From: Xanthomonas pisi DSM 18956
GTDB lineage: Bacteria > Pseudomonadota > Gammaproteobacteria > Xanthomonadales > Xanthomonadaceae
NCBI RefSeq assembly: GCF_001010415.1
Contig: NZ_JPLE01000003.1
Location: 1-63,261 of the forward strand
Direction: 5' to 3'
Length of the DNA: 63,261 nucleotides
Under the pieces are notes generated by a model. That model ran no database searches, was not told the origin of the DNA, and saw nothing but the letters and a program-made list of their open reading frames with translations. Numbering within the stretch: position 1 is the stretch's first letter; every line of letters starts with the position of its first letter. The translations under genes and the position numbers were made by a program. Shown piece by piece: positions 18,511 to 27,582 of this stretch.

Positions 18511-19524
18511 ATGCGATACACGGCAACGTTATGGGGCGCCGGCTTGATGCTGGCATCGATGCTGGCGGCCGCCAGCGAGAGCGCGCCGCAGAAAGCGGCC
18601 GCACCACCGCCGGTGGTCGACCTGGAGGCGATGGTCGTGCGCGGCGTGCAGCCCGGCCCGGGCTTGTGGAAGGTCAGCAAGGGCGACCATGTGTTGTGGA
18701 TCCTGGGCACCTTGTCGCCATTGCCCAAACGGCTGCAATGGCAATCGACCGAGGTGGAAACCATCATCGGCCAGTCCCAGCAGGTATTGATGGCGCCAAC
18801 CGTGCAGATCGATGCGGACATGGGTTTCTTCGGCAAGCTGACCTTGCTGCCATCGGCAATGAAGGCGATGAAGAACGAAGACGGCCGCGAACTGCGCGAG
18901 GTGTTGCCTGCCGATCTGTATGCGCGTTGGAGCGTGGCCAAGGCGCGCTACATCGGCAGCGACCGTGGCGTGGAGCGCAAACGCCCGATGCTGGCGGCCG
19001 GCGAGTTGTATCAGGCCGCGATCAAGCGTTCCGGCCTTGCCCGTTCGCCGGTGATCTGGTCGGTGGTCGAACGCGCGGCCAAGCGCGCAGGCATCAAGCC
19101 CACGCCAACCGCGCTGGACTACAAGATCAAGGACCCGCGACAGGCGCTCAAGGAGTTCCGTACCGGCGGCATGGACGACGCCGCCTGTTTTCGCAGCATC
19201 CTGGTGACGGTGGAGCGTGATCTGCCGACCATGGTCGAGCGCGCCAATGCCTGGTCGGTGGGCGATATCGAGGCCTTGCGTCAATTGCCGCGCGAAGATC
19301 CGCAAGCGGCCTGCATGGGCGCGATGGCCAGCTCCGGCGCCGCCAGAAAGCGCGGCATCGACGATCTGGAGCGCCGCATGCGCGAGCATTGGCTCGGTAT
19401 CGCCACCACTGCGCTGCAACGCAATCGCAGCACCTTCGCGGTGCTGCCGATCAGCCGCATGACCACGCCGGATGGCTATCTGGCGCGCTTGCAGGCGCTG
19501 GGATACGAGGTGGAGGCGCCTTGA
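18511..19524 (+). CDS. gumN: GumN, TraB/TIKI-family exported protein lacking GX2H motifs
   Basis: A 337-residue protein with an N-terminal Sec signal (MRYTATLWGAGLMLASMLAA) followed by a TraB/PrgY/GumN domain. Active relatives carry two GX2H metal-binding motifs; here the first reads GTLS (66-69) and the equivalent C-terminal segment reads PISR (313-316) before GYLARLQALGYEVE, so both histidines are gone. A periplasmic pseudo-enzyme or binding role is therefore more likely than proteolysis. GumN is not considered required for xanthan synthesis. ATG 18511 has AGGGGG 9 bp upstream; GTG 18508 is the alternative. Confidence 0.92.
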   Translation: MRYTATLWGAGLMLASMLAAASESAPQKAAAPPPVVDLEAMVVRGVQPGPGLWKVSKGDHVLWILGTLSPLPKRLQWQSTEVETIIGQSQQVLMAPTVQIDADMGFFGKLTLLPSAMKAMKNEDGRELREVLPADLYARWSVAKARYIGSDRGVERKRPMLAAGELYQAAIKRSGLARSPVIWSVVERAAKRAGIKPTPTALDYKIKDPRQALKEFRTGGMDDAACFRSILVTVERDLPTMVERANAWSVGDIEALRQLPREDPQAACMGAMASSGAARKRGIDDLERRMREHWLGIATTALQRNRSTFAVLPISRMTTPDGYLARLQALGYEVEAP

Positions 19525-19747
19525 GCGCATGAGCGCTTCGTCGGGTCGCCGGGGAGAGAATCAGCGAACGCGCGTGCCTCGCCGATGGCACCGCAGCCCC
19601 GTTGGCAGTTGCCAGGCAGCATGCGAGCGAGCAACTGTTTCGATCACCGATCACGCGCGCTGGCCGGCATCGCATCGCTGCGGCTCGGGTTAGGCCAGCC
19701 CAGGCTGCCACGGTATGCTGCGCGCCTTGTTCACTGAGAGCTCCGCG

Positions 19748-20746
19748 TTGAACGCATTGCCGCTGCGCATCCTCGGTACCGGACGCCACGTTCCGGCCAG
19801 GGAAGTCACTTCGCACGCGCTGGACGCGCGCTGGCAGTTGCCGGCCGGCACCACCTTTGCGCGCCTGGGTGTTGCCACGCGCCACTACGTGGGCGAGGGC
19901 GAAACCGCCTCGTCGATGGGGGCCTCGGCCGCGCAGCAGGCATTGGCCAACGCGGGCATCGACAGCAGCCAGATCGATTGCCTGATCTCTGCCTGCAGCG
20001 TGATGGAGCAGCCGATTCCTTGCCAGGCGGTGCTGATCCAGCGCGCCCTGGGGTTGGGCGATTCGGGCATTCCCGCGTTCGACGTCAATGCGACCTGCCT
20101 GAGTTTTGTGGTTGCGCTGGACATGGCCGCCAACGCACTGGCGCTGGGCCGCTATCAACGTGTGTTGATCGTCTCCAGCGAAGTGGCCTCGGCCGGGCTG
20201 GACGAGGCCGTACCGGCCACCGCCGGTCTGTTCGGCGATGGCGCCGCAGCCGTGGTGGTCGGGCGCAGCAGCGCCGATGACGGCTCGGCATTGCTGTGCA
20301 GTCGCCTGGCCAGCTACGGCAGCGGGGCGGAGGTGTGCCGCATTCGCGGCGGCGGCACCCGCGCAGCGCATGACAAGGACAGCGCAGCCGACGCGTCGCG
20401 CGCGTTCTGGATGGATGGGCGCAGCGCCTATCGCTTTGCAGCGCGCCATCTGCCGGCGTTCTGGGAACACTTGCTGCACGATGCCGGCCTCACCGCGGCG
20501 CAGCTGCGCTACCTGGTGCCGCATCAGGCTTCCGGCGGCGGCCTGGATCACGTGGTGCAGGCGCTGGGGCTACGCAGTGAGCAGGTCGTGCGCATCCTGC
20601 ACGCCACCGGCAACCAGGTAGCCGCCTCGCTCCCGCATGCCTTGCATCACGCCTGTGTCGATCGGCAACTGCAGCGCGGCGACCTGGTCGCACTCCTTGG
20701 CACCGGCGCCGGTCTGGCGATCGGTGGCATGGTGTTGCGCTACTGA
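19748..20746 (+). CDS. gumO: 3-oxoacyl-ACP synthase III-like condensing enzyme
   Basis: A FabH/OleA-type thiolase-fold enzyme that would condense an acyl thioester with a malonyl or acyl partner. All catalytic residues are intact: Cys117 in DVNATCLSF, His259 in LVPHQAS and Asn289 in HATGNQVAAS, with the H-N spacing of 30 seen in FabH. A TTG at 19748 with GAGAG 7 bp upstream gives the family-like N-terminus NALPLRILGTGRHVPA; the upstream ATG at 19715 adds 11 residues and sits inside a TATGCT hexamer. The named position in gum is historical. It is coupled to gumP by a TGATG overlap. Confidence 0.9.
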   Translation: MNALPLRILGTGRHVPAREVTSHALDARWQLPAGTTFARLGVATRHYVGEGETASSMGASAAQQALANAGIDSSQIDCLISACSVMEQPIPCQAVLIQRALGLGDSGIPAFDVNATCLSFVVALDMAANALALGRYQRVLIVSSEVASAGLDEAVPATAGLFGDGAAAVVVGRSSADDGSALLCSRLASYGSGAEVCRIRGGGTRAAHDKDSAADASRAFWMDGRSAYRFAARHLPAFWEHLLHDAGLTAAQLRYLVPHQASGGGLDHVVQALGLRSEQVVRILHATGNQVAASLPHALHHACVDRQLQRGDLVALLGTGAGLAIGGMVLRY

Positions 20747-21594
20747 TGCGCGTGCGCGTTTCTCTCGAGCTGTTGCGGGTCGGCCACTGCCGCCATTGCG
20801 AGCGCATGGTGCGTGCAGACGGCCATTGGCATGCGGTGGAGTTTCCCGCGTTGAGCGTGTTGATCCGGCACCCGCAGCGTGGAGCGATGCTCTACGACAC
20901 CGGCTACGCCACGCATTTTTTCCGGGCCACCGATCCCTGGCCGGAGCGGCTGTATCGCTGGACCACCCCGGTGACCCTGCCTGCGCATGAAACCCTGCGC
21001 GCGCAGCTGGCACGTCGCGACGTGCAGCTGGACGAGATCGGTTGGTGCCTGATTTCGCATTTCCATGCCGACCATGTGGGCGGCCTGCGCGACCTGCCGA
21101 ACGCGCGCTTCAGCTGTCTGCGTGCGGACTACGAGCAACTGCGCAATAGCTCGCGCCTGGGTGGATTGCGCCGTGCCTTGCTGCCGCAACTGCTTCCGGC
21201 GGATTTCGATCGACGCCTGCACTTTGCCGAACAGGCGCCGCAGCGCGAGCTGAGCGGCGCCTGGAAGGGCCTGGGTACGGCGTACGACCTGTTCGACGAT
21301 GGCAGCGTGCTCGCGGTGCCGCTGCCGGGCCACGTACCCGGGCAAATGGGCGTGTGGTTACGCGACCAGCATGACCGCGAGGTGCTGCTCTGCGCAGATG
21401 CGGTGTGGTCGTCGGCCACCTGGGCACGGCTGCAGTGGCCGGCGTGGCCCACGCGCTTGCTGATGCACGATTGGAACGCATTCCAGCGCACCGTGCAGCA
21501 GTTGCACGGCTTGTCGCAGGCGCACCCGGAGCTGGCGATCCTGCCCTCGCACTGCCAACCCAGTCTTGACCGTTACCAACCGGAGTGGCGATGA
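20746..21594 (+). CDS. gumP: Metallo-beta-lactamase-fold hydrolase GumP
   Basis: A 282-residue cytoplasmic MBL-superfamily hydrolase with a full binuclear zinc set: H105, H107, D109 and H110 (SHFHADHVGG), H196 (LPGHVPGQ), D218 (LLCADAVW) and H269 (LPSHCQP). The layout resembles lactonases and thioesterases of the AttM/AiiA-like group more than beta-lactamases. An N-terminal HCRHC segment (C15, C18) is unusual. Start and stop overlap both neighbours (TGATG, ATGA), placing it between a condensing enzyme and a ketoreductase-like SDR; thioester or lactone hydrolysis in that pathway is an inference. Confidence 0.9.
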   Translation: MRVRVSLELLRVGHCRHCERMVRADGHWHAVEFPALSVLIRHPQRGAMLYDTGYATHFFRATDPWPERLYRWTTPVTLPAHETLRAQLARRDVQLDEIGWCLISHFHADHVGGLRDLPNARFSCLRADYEQLRNSSRLGGLRRALLPQLLPADFDRRLHFAEQAPQRELSGAWKGLGTAYDLFDDGSVLAVPLPGHVPGQMGVWLRDQHDREVLLCADAVWSSATWARLQWPAWPTRLLMHDWNAFQRTVQQLHGLSQAHPELAILPSHCQPSLDRYQPEWR

Positions 21595-22550
21595 GCCTGC
21601 GCATTCTCGTGACCGGCGCATCCGGTTTTGTGGGCGGCGCGTTCCTGCGCCGGTTCCAGGGGCAAGCCGGGGTGGAGATTCACGGCATCGGGCGTCGTGC
21701 CAGCGAGTTACCCAACTATCACCGCATCGATCTGAGCCAACCGTTTTCGCTGGATTGGCGGCCGGATGTGGTCATCCACGCGGCGGCATTGGCATCCCCG
21801 TGGGGGAGCCGTGCGCAGTTCCAGCTGCACAACGTGCAGGCCACCGCCAATGTCATCGATTTCTGCGTGCGCAACGGCTGCCCTCGCTTGCTGTATGTGT
21901 CTTCCAGCTCGGTGTTCTATCGCGAGGCGCATCAATACGATCTGGATGAAGACAGCCCCATCGGCCCGGGCTTCGTCAACACGTACGCGCACACAAAATA
22001 CCTCGGCGAAACCTTGCTGGAACGCTATCCGGGGCAGGCATCGGTGCTGCGGCCGCGCGCGGTGTTCGGGCCGGGCGATACGGTATTGTTCCCGCGGGTG
22101 ATCGCCGCTGCGCGCAAGGGTGCGTTGCCGCGCTTTGTCGGCCAGACCCAGCCGGTGATCGGCGATCTGATCTATATCGACACGCTCTGCGATTACCTCT
22201 ACCGCGCGGCCACCGCACCGCAGCTGCAACGCGCCTACAACCTCACCAACGCGCAGCCGGTGGATCTGCAGCAGCTGTTACTGGACCTGCTCACGCGTCT
22301 GCAGCTGCCGTTGCCGCAGCGCGAGGTGCGCATCGCCACTGCGCTGCGCATGGCCAGCGTGGTGGAGGGTCTTTATCGTGTGCTGCGGTTGCGCGGCGAG
22401 CCGCCGATCACGCGGTTTGGTGTCGGCGCGTTTGCCTACTCCAAGACCTTCAACCCGCAGCGCACGCTTGCCGATCTGGGCGCGCCCAGCGTTGGCGTGG
22501 AAGAGGGCGTCGAGGCCTTCGTGCGCTGGCAGGCGGCGCAGTGGGCGTAG
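21591..22550 (+). CDS. Extended SDR NAD(P)-dependent epimerase/dehydrogenase
   Basis: A 319-residue extended short-chain dehydrogenase. The N-terminal Rossmann motif is TGASGFVGG (8-16), the catalytic Ser lies in YVSSSSVFY (102-110), and the Tyr-Lys pair is Y132-X3-K136 in YAHTK. The sequence resembles the 3-beta-HSD/OleD group that reduces beta-keto acids or sterol-like alcohols, as well as sugar epimerases, so the substrate is undecided. The ATG at 21591 overlaps the gumP stop (ATGA) and has GGAG 5 bp upstream; the GTG at 21585 is less likely. Confidence 0.9.
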   Translation: MSLRILVTGASGFVGGAFLRRFQGQAGVEIHGIGRRASELPNYHRIDLSQPFSLDWRPDVVIHAAALASPWGSRAQFQLHNVQATANVIDFCVRNGCPRLLYVSSSSVFYREAHQYDLDEDSPIGPGFVNTYAHTKYLGETLLERYPGQASVLRPRAVFGPGDTVLFPRVIAAARKGALPRFVGQTQPVIGDLIYIDTLCDYLYRAATAPQLQRAYNLTNAQPVDLQQLLLDLLTRLQLPLPQREVRIATALRMASVVEGLYRVLRLRGEPPITRFGVGAFAYSKTFNPQRTLADLGAPSVGVEEGVEAFVRWQAAQWA

Positions 22551-23695
22551 CCGTGCCGGCCCTGGCGGCGCTGTATCTGAGCCTGCTGCTGTTCAAGGCG
22601 GCTGCGGTGCTGTGGGTCATGCGCGAGGCGCGCGCGCGGCCAGCACCCACTCCTGCCGGTGGCCCGGCCGAGGTGGCGATCCTGCAGCCGATCCTTGGCG
22701 GTGACGCGCATTTGCACAGCGTGCTGGCGGCCAATCTGCAGGCGCTGGGACATGCGCATTTCTGGTGGCTGCTGGACGCGGACGATGCGGCGGGGAACGC
22801 GGTCGCAGACACGCTGGTGATGCAGTATCCGCAGGGGCGCATCACACGCATGCTGGTGCCTGCGGCGCCGGCCAACATCAATCCCAAGGCATGGAAGCTC
22901 GAGTACGCCCTGGCCCAGGTGCAGGCGCCGATCTGTCTGATCCTGGATGACGATGCGCAGTTGAGCGAACCGGCACTGTCGCAGCTGCTGCAGGAGCTGA
23001 GCCACGCCGACGTGGTGACCGCATTACCTTACTACTGCGATGGCGACACCTTCGCTGGCCGCCTGCTGTCGCAGTTCGTCAACAACAATGCAGCGCTCAC
23101 CTATCTTGGCTGGCTGCCCTTCGCGGCGCCGTTGACCATCAACGGCATGTGCTACGCGGTACGCACCGAACAACTGCGCGCCTGGGGCGGTTTTGCGTCG
23201 TTGCTGGAACAGCTGACCGACGATCTGGCGTTCGCAACACTGGTGCGTGAGCGCGGTGGGCGCGTGTGCCAATCCACTGCACCGGTGGCGATGCGTACCG
23301 CGATGCCGGATCTTGTCAGTTACCTGCGTCAGATGCATCGGTGGATGTTGTTCGCGCTGATTCTGCTGCGCCGTCAGACATTGGGCGTGCGCAGCGCAAT
23401 CTTTGTGTCGCAAGGGCTGCCGCCGCTGTTGCTGATGGCCTTGCTGCTGTCTGTCTGCGTGCAGCCAACGTGGCTGGCAATGGCGTGTGCGCTGACCACC
23501 GTGCTGCTGCGTGCCTTGCTGCTGTGCCTGGCGCAATGGCGCGTCACCGGGGCACTTCGCCACCGTGCATTGCTGTCGGTGTGCGCGGAGTGTCTGCAGC
23601 CGCTGCATCTGCTGCATGCAGCATTGGCGCGCACGATCCGCTGGCGCACCCGGCGTTACCGCGTGCTGCCGGACGGCCGTTTTCGTGCCGATTGA
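22541..23695 (+). CDS. GT21-like membrane glycosyltransferase (ceramide glucosyltransferase/HpnI type)
   Basis: A 384-residue GT-A glycosyltransferase with one N-terminal membrane segment (4-26) and two or three C-terminal ones (about 270-345). Catalytic signatures are DDD at 136-138, the acid D227-D228 in QLTDDLAFA and QMHRW at 264-268, which is the QXXRW motif. This layout is that of ceramide glucosyltransferases and the hopanoid-associated HpnI, which glycosylate lipid acceptors at the inner membrane. GTG at 22541 overlaps the SDR stop by 10 bp. A lipid acceptor is likely from family; its identity is unknown. Confidence 0.87.
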   Translation: MGVAVPALAALYLSLLLFKAAAVLWVMREARARPAPTPAGGPAEVAILQPILGGDAHLHSVLAANLQALGHAHFWWLLDADDAAGNAVADTLVMQYPQGRITRMLVPAAPANINPKAWKLEYALAQVQAPICLILDDDAQLSEPALSQLLQELSHADVVTALPYYCDGDTFAGRLLSQFVNNNAALTYLGWLPFAAPLTINGMCYAVRTEQLRAWGGFASLLEQLTDDLAFATLVRERGGRVCQSTAPVAMRTAMPDLVSYLRQMHRWMLFALILLRRQTLGVRSAIFVSQGLPPLLLMALLLSVCVQPTWLAMACALTTVLLRALLLCLAQWRVTGALRHRALLSVCAECLQPLHLLHAALARTIRWRTRRYRVLPDGRFRAD

Positions 23696-24305
23696 CAGCG
23701 CCGCGCTGCAGATTGCCTTCCTCACCGGGCAAAGTGATCCGGAGCGCTGTGCATTGAGTGTGGAACAGCAGCACTTTCTGCAGCAACTGCAAGGCCCGGG
23801 CCGGCGGCTGATCGACTGCAATTATCCGTACCGCCCCGATGGAGCTGCGTATCGGCACACGCCGCTGTGGCGTGCCAGTGTGTCCAATCTGCGGCAGTAC
23901 CTGGCAGCGCGCGCCGCACGCGTTGTGGATGCCGATCGCACGCGGGTTGTGGCGCTATTGGAGCAAGCGCCGATGACGGTGCTGTTGGCCGGCAGCTGCG
24001 GTCTGCAACTACTCACTGCGTTGCAGCTTCCGCAGGCGCTATGTGCACGTCTGGCGGTGTTCGCCTACGGCCCCGTCTGCACCGTGCCTGCGTCGTTCGG
24101 CCAGCTGCGGGTGCTGCAAGGACGGCGCGACTGGATTTCGCGCGCGCTGTTCGGCGCTGCGGTCGATCTGAGGCCTGCATGCGGGCATATGGATTACCTG
24201 GGTGATGCGGTGGTAGTTGCCGATTGCCGGGTCTTCATCGCGCAGCTCGAACACACCTTGCAGGGGAGGGCAGATGCGCATCGATCTGATCGCACCGCCG
24301 TATAG
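23685..24305 (+). CDS. Small alpha/beta-hydrolase-like protein, unrecognised family
   Basis: A 206-residue product I cannot assign to a named family. It has the order of a compact alpha/beta hydrolase: strand and nucleophile elbow TVLLAGSCGLQLL (Ser104), a later strand with acid in LRVLQGRRDWIS (Asp149), and a C-terminal histidine in CGHMDYLGD (His168). The GTG at 23685 overlaps the preceding glycosyltransferase by 11 bp and the end overlaps the next gene by 32 bp, so it is a real operon member. A thioesterase or acyltransferase role would suit the context but is a guess. Confidence 0.75.
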   Translation: MPIDSAALQIAFLTGQSDPERCALSVEQQHFLQQLQGPGRRLIDCNYPYRPDGAAYRHTPLWRASVSNLRQYLAARAARVVDADRTRVVALLEQAPMTVLLAGSCGLQLLTALQLPQALCARLAVFAYGPVCTVPASFGQLRVLQGRRDWISRALFGAAVDLRPACGHMDYLGDAVVVADCRVFIAQLEHTLQGRADAHRSDRTAV

Positions 24306-25530
24306 CGGGCACCTGCATCCGATCCTGGCGATCGCCAGTCAGCTGGCGCCGCATCATCAGGTGCAGGTCATCAGTACGCCGGCAGCGCAGGCGCGCATCC
24401 GTGCATGCGGGCTGATGGCAGTCAGCGTGCTGGATGCGCAAGCCGACCGGCTGTTGCTGGAGATCGCCAACCCGCCGCATGCGGTGGGCCACAACCCGTT
24501 GCGCCTGCGTCGACAACTGCACAATGCGCTTGGCTTGATGGCGCGAGTGGGGGATGCGCTGAAAGCGCGCTGGCGCGAGCGAAGGCCGGATCTGGTGATC
24601 GTCGATTTCACCTTGCCCAGCGCGGGACTGGCGGCGCAGGCGATGGGCATCGCGTGGTGGACCAGCATGCCGTCGCCGTGCGTGATCGAAACGGTCGACG
24701 GGCCTCCCGCATATTTCGGCGGTCTGCTCCCCGCATCAAGTGCAACGCAGCGCATCTGGCATGCACTGGCGCGGCGGCTGACGCGTGGCTTCAAACGCAG
24801 CTTGCACATGTGCTATCGGCGCCAGATGCGTGTTTGCGACTTGCCGGCGATGTATCGCAGCGATCGCAGCGAGGCGGTGTATTCGCCGCACTGCATTCTT
24901 GCCTTGGGTCTGCCGTCGTTCGAGTTGGCGCGGCGCTGGCCTGCGGCGATGCGCTTCGTCGGCCCGCAGCTGTGTACGCCGCCATCGACCGTTGCGCCGC
25001 CTGCGTTTGTCGCCGGGCGGCGGCATGTGCTGGTGACCCTAGGCACGCATCTGCACTGGGTCAAGCAACGCATGGATGCGGTACTGCGCGCGCTGGCGCC
25101 GCAGTTTCCGCAGGTGATTTTCCATTTCAGCGATGGCGATACCGCAGCGCCGCGGCAGCAGGCGCACGGCAACTATCAGCGGCTGCCGTATGTGGACTAT
25201 GCGCAGCACCTGCAGCGTTATGCGCTGGTGGTGCACCACGGCGGCGCCGGCATTCTGTATGCCTGCCTGGCCGCAGGCTTGCCATCGATCGTGTACCCGC
25301 TGGACTACGACCAGTTCGACCACGCCGCGCGTCTGCAGGTTGCTGGCGCGGCGTGGTGGTTGCGCGAGCTGGATGGCTTGCCGGCACTGCTGCGCGAAGC
25401 GCTCGGCACGAGCGAGCTGCCGTCAGGCGTGCGTCGATTGCAGACGGAGCTGCACGCCATCGATGCGCAGGCGCGCATCGTGCGGCTGGTGGATGCGTTT
25501 GCGCAGACCGGTGCGGTGCCGCAGGTCTAG
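24274..25530 (+). CDS. GT1 family (MGT/UGT-like) glycosyltransferase
   Basis: A 418-residue GT-B enzyme of the GT1 family. The N-terminus MRIDLIAPPYSGHLHPILAI contains the conserved GH-X2-P acceptor-side motif with His13. The C-terminal nucleotide-sugar site reads VVHHGGAGILYACLAAGLP and PLDYDQFDHAARL, the classic HHGGAG and DQ signatures. Such enzymes glycosylate small or lipid aglycones. It begins at ATG 24274 behind an AGGGGAGGG ribosome site and closes the six-gene operon that starts with gumO. Sugar and acceptor are unknown. Confidence 0.88.
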   Translation: MRIDLIAPPYSGHLHPILAIASQLAPHHQVQVISTPAAQARIRACGLMAVSVLDAQADRLLLEIANPPHAVGHNPLRLRRQLHNALGLMARVGDALKARWRERRPDLVIVDFTLPSAGLAAQAMGIAWWTSMPSPCVIETVDGPPAYFGGLLPASSATQRIWHALARRLTRGFKRSLHMCYRRQMRVCDLPAMYRSDRSEAVYSPHCILALGLPSFELARRWPAAMRFVGPQLCTPPSTVAPPAFVAGRRHVLVTLGTHLHWVKQRMDAVLRALAPQFPQVIFHFSDGDTAAPRQQAHGNYQRLPYVDYAQHLQRYALVVHHGGAGILYACLAAGLPSIVYPLDYDQFDHAARLQVAGAAWWLRELDGLPALLREALGTSELPSGVRRLQTELHAIDAQARIVRLVDAFAQTGAVPQV

Positions 25531-25607
25531 TGCGTGGCGCGCGAGATCGGTCGCGTGTTGCGTCAGGGCATCTACGTCAACAGAGCGCGTGAGTCAGCGT
25601 TGATACG

Positions 25608-25633
25608 GGCAGGCGATTCTCCAATCGCCTGCC
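25608..25633. terminator. Bidirectional hairpin between the GT operon and dxs
   Basis: A perfect 11-bp stem (GGCAGGCGATT/AATCGCCTGCC) with a 4-nt loop lies between the 3' ends of two convergent genes. There is no long T-run on either side, but position and stem fit a shared terminator. Confidence 0.6.
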
Positions 25634-25665
25634 ACAACTACCGCCGCGTCTAACTACCGCGAGCC

Positions 25666-27582
25666 TCAGCCCGCAGCCGCATTCAACGACGGTGCCTTGC
25701 CGGCCATCAGCTGCGGCCAACGCTTGAGCACGGCGGCGCGGATGCCTGCATGGTCGATGCCGGCTTCGGCCAGCAGGTCTTCGCGGCTGGCGTGGTGCTG
25801 GAAGCTGTCCGGCAGGCCCAGGTGCAGCATGGGCATGGTGATGGCTTCGGCATTGAGCAGTTCGGCCACGCCCGAGCCGGCGCCACCGGCAACGACGTTG
25901 TCTTCGATGGTGACGAAGCCTTCGTGGCTGTTGGCCAGTTCCAGCAGCATGGCCTTGTCGAGCGGTTTGACGAAGCGCATGTTGACGACGGTCAGGCCAA
26001 GCTCGCGGCCGACCGCTTCTGCCGCATCCACGCTTGCGCCAAAACCCAGCAGTGCGATGCGTGTGCCGTCATGACGTAGCTGCGCCTTGCCGATCGGCAA
26101 GGCGGTGAGCGATGCGTCGAGCGCGCTGCCCGGGCCGGTGCCGCGTGGATAGCGCACTGCCGCCGGACCTTCGTAGCGCACGCCGGTGCTCAGCATCTGA
26201 CGGCATTCGGCTTCGTCGGCCGGCGCCATCACCACCATGTGCGGCACGCAGCGCAGGAAGCTCAGATCCAGGTTTCCGGCGTGGGTGGCGCCATCGGGGC
26301 CGACCACGCCACCGCGGTCGATCGCGAACAGCACGTCGAGCTTCTGCACCGCCACGTCGTGCACCAGCTGGTCGTAGCCGCGTTGCAGGAAGGTGGAATA
26401 GATCGCCACCACGGGCTTGGCGCCCTGGGTCGCCATGCCGGCCGCCAACGTCACCGCGTGCTGCTCGGCGATCGCCACATCGAAGTAACGCTGCGGGTAT
26501 TCCTTGCTGAAACGCACCAAGCCCGAACCTTCGCGCATTGCCGGGGTGATCACCAGCAGCTTGGGCTCGACGGCGGCCATGTCGCAGACCCAGTCGCTGA
26601 AGACATCGGTATAGGTTGGCTTCTTGGCGCCGGTCTTGGCCACCAGGCCCTTGCTCGGATCGAACGGGCCGACCGCGTGGTAACCGATCTGGTCGCCTTC
26701 GGCCAGCTCGTAGCCCTTGCCCTTGGTGGTGATGACGTGCAGCAGCTGCGGACCCTTGAGGGTCTTCAGGGTCTTGAGTGCGCCGACCAGACCGGGCAGG
26801 TCGTGGCCATCGATGGGGCCGGTGTAATGGAAGCCCATTTCCTCGAACAGCGTGGACGGCACGAACATGCCTTTCCAGTGTTCTTCCCAGCGCCGCACGA
26901 AGCGCGCAGTCGGGTTGTTCTTCTTGTCGCCGAGGATCTTCTTGCCGCCTTCGCGGATGGCGTTGAGGGTGCGGCTGCCGCTGGCGCGGCCGAGCATCTT
27001 GGTCAGCCCGCCCACCGCTTCGGAGATCGACATGCGGTTGTCGTTGAGGATCACCAGCAGGTTCGGTTCCGGGTCCATGCCACCGGCGTGGTTGAGCGCT
27101 TCGTAGACCATGCCGGCAGTCATCGCGCCATCGCCGATCACCGCCACGACCTTGCGATCGTCGCCATTGCGCTGCGCGGCAATGGCCATGCCGAGCGCGG
27201 CCGAGATCGAGGTGGACGAATGGCCCACGCCGAAAGTGTCGTAGATGCTTTCTTCGCGCTTGGGAAACGGCGCCACGCCGTCCCTCTGCTTGACCGTGTG
27301 GATCTGGTCGCGGCGCCCGGTCAGGATCTTGTGCGGATAGGTCTGATGGCCGACGTCCCACACCAGCTGATCGACCGGGGTCTGATACAGGTAGTGCAGG
27401 GCGACGGTGAGTTCGATCACGCCCAGGCCGGCTGCGAAGTGCCCGCCGCTTTTGCCGACCGATTCGATGAGATAGGCACGCAGCTCCTCGGCGATTGCCG
27501 CAAGCTCGGCTTCATCGAAGCTGCGCAGGTCGTCGGGGGTCTGGATGCGGGACAGACGCGGGTAGCGGGTGGAGTCGATCAT
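25666..27582 (-). CDS. dxs: 1-deoxy-D-xylulose-5-phosphate synthase
   Basis: DXS condenses pyruvate and glyceraldehyde-3-phosphate in the first step of the MEP isoprenoid pathway. The 638-residue protein has the thiamine-diphosphate motif starting GDGAMTAGM and ending NDN, the [12 protein letters not shown] segment, the transketolase pyrimidine-binding middle domain and the C-terminal domain, all full length. The start [10 protein letters not shown] at 27582 (or the adjacent ATG at 27585) matches the family; the open frame reaches 27780 but that extension is unlike DXS. It converges on the gumO-GT operon and is not part of it. Confidence 0.96.
   Translation of the reverse strand: MIDSTRYPRLSRIQTPDDLRSFDEAELAAIAEELRAYLIESVGKSGGHFAAGLGVIELTVALHYLYQTPVDQLVWDVGHQTYPHKILTGRRDQIHTVKQRDGVAPFPKREESIYDTFGVGHSSTSISAALGMAIAAQRNGDDRKVVAVIGDGAMTAGMVYEALNHAGGMDPEPNLLVILNDNRMSISEAVGGLTKMLGRASGSRTLNAIREGGKKILGDKKNNPTARFVRRWEEHWKGMFVPSTLFEEMGFHYTGPIDGHDLPGLVGALKTLKTLKGPQLLHVITTKGKGYELAEGDQIGYHAVGPFDPSKGLVAKTGAKKPTYTDVFSDWVCDMAAVEPKLLVITPAMREGSGLVRFSKEYPQRYFDVAIAEQHAVTLAAGMATQGAKPVVAIYSTFLQRGYDQLVHDVAVQKLDVLFAIDRGGVVGPDGATHAGNLDLSFLRCVPHMVVMAPADEAECRQMLSTGVRYEGPAAVRYPRGTGPGSALDASLTALPIGKAQLRHDGTRIALLGFGASVDAAEAVGRELGLTVVNMRFVKPLDKAMLLELANSHEGFVTIEDNVVAGGAGSGVAELLNAEAITMPMLHLGLPDSFQHHASREDLLAEAGIDHAGIRAAVLKRWPQLMAGKAPSLNAAAG

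Noticed and set aside
20746..21594. GumP as an acyl-homoserine-lactone lactonase (quorum quenching)
   Set aside because: The zinc motif fits many MBL hydrolases and the operon context points to a biosynthetic step; no specific AHL-lactonase feature was seen.
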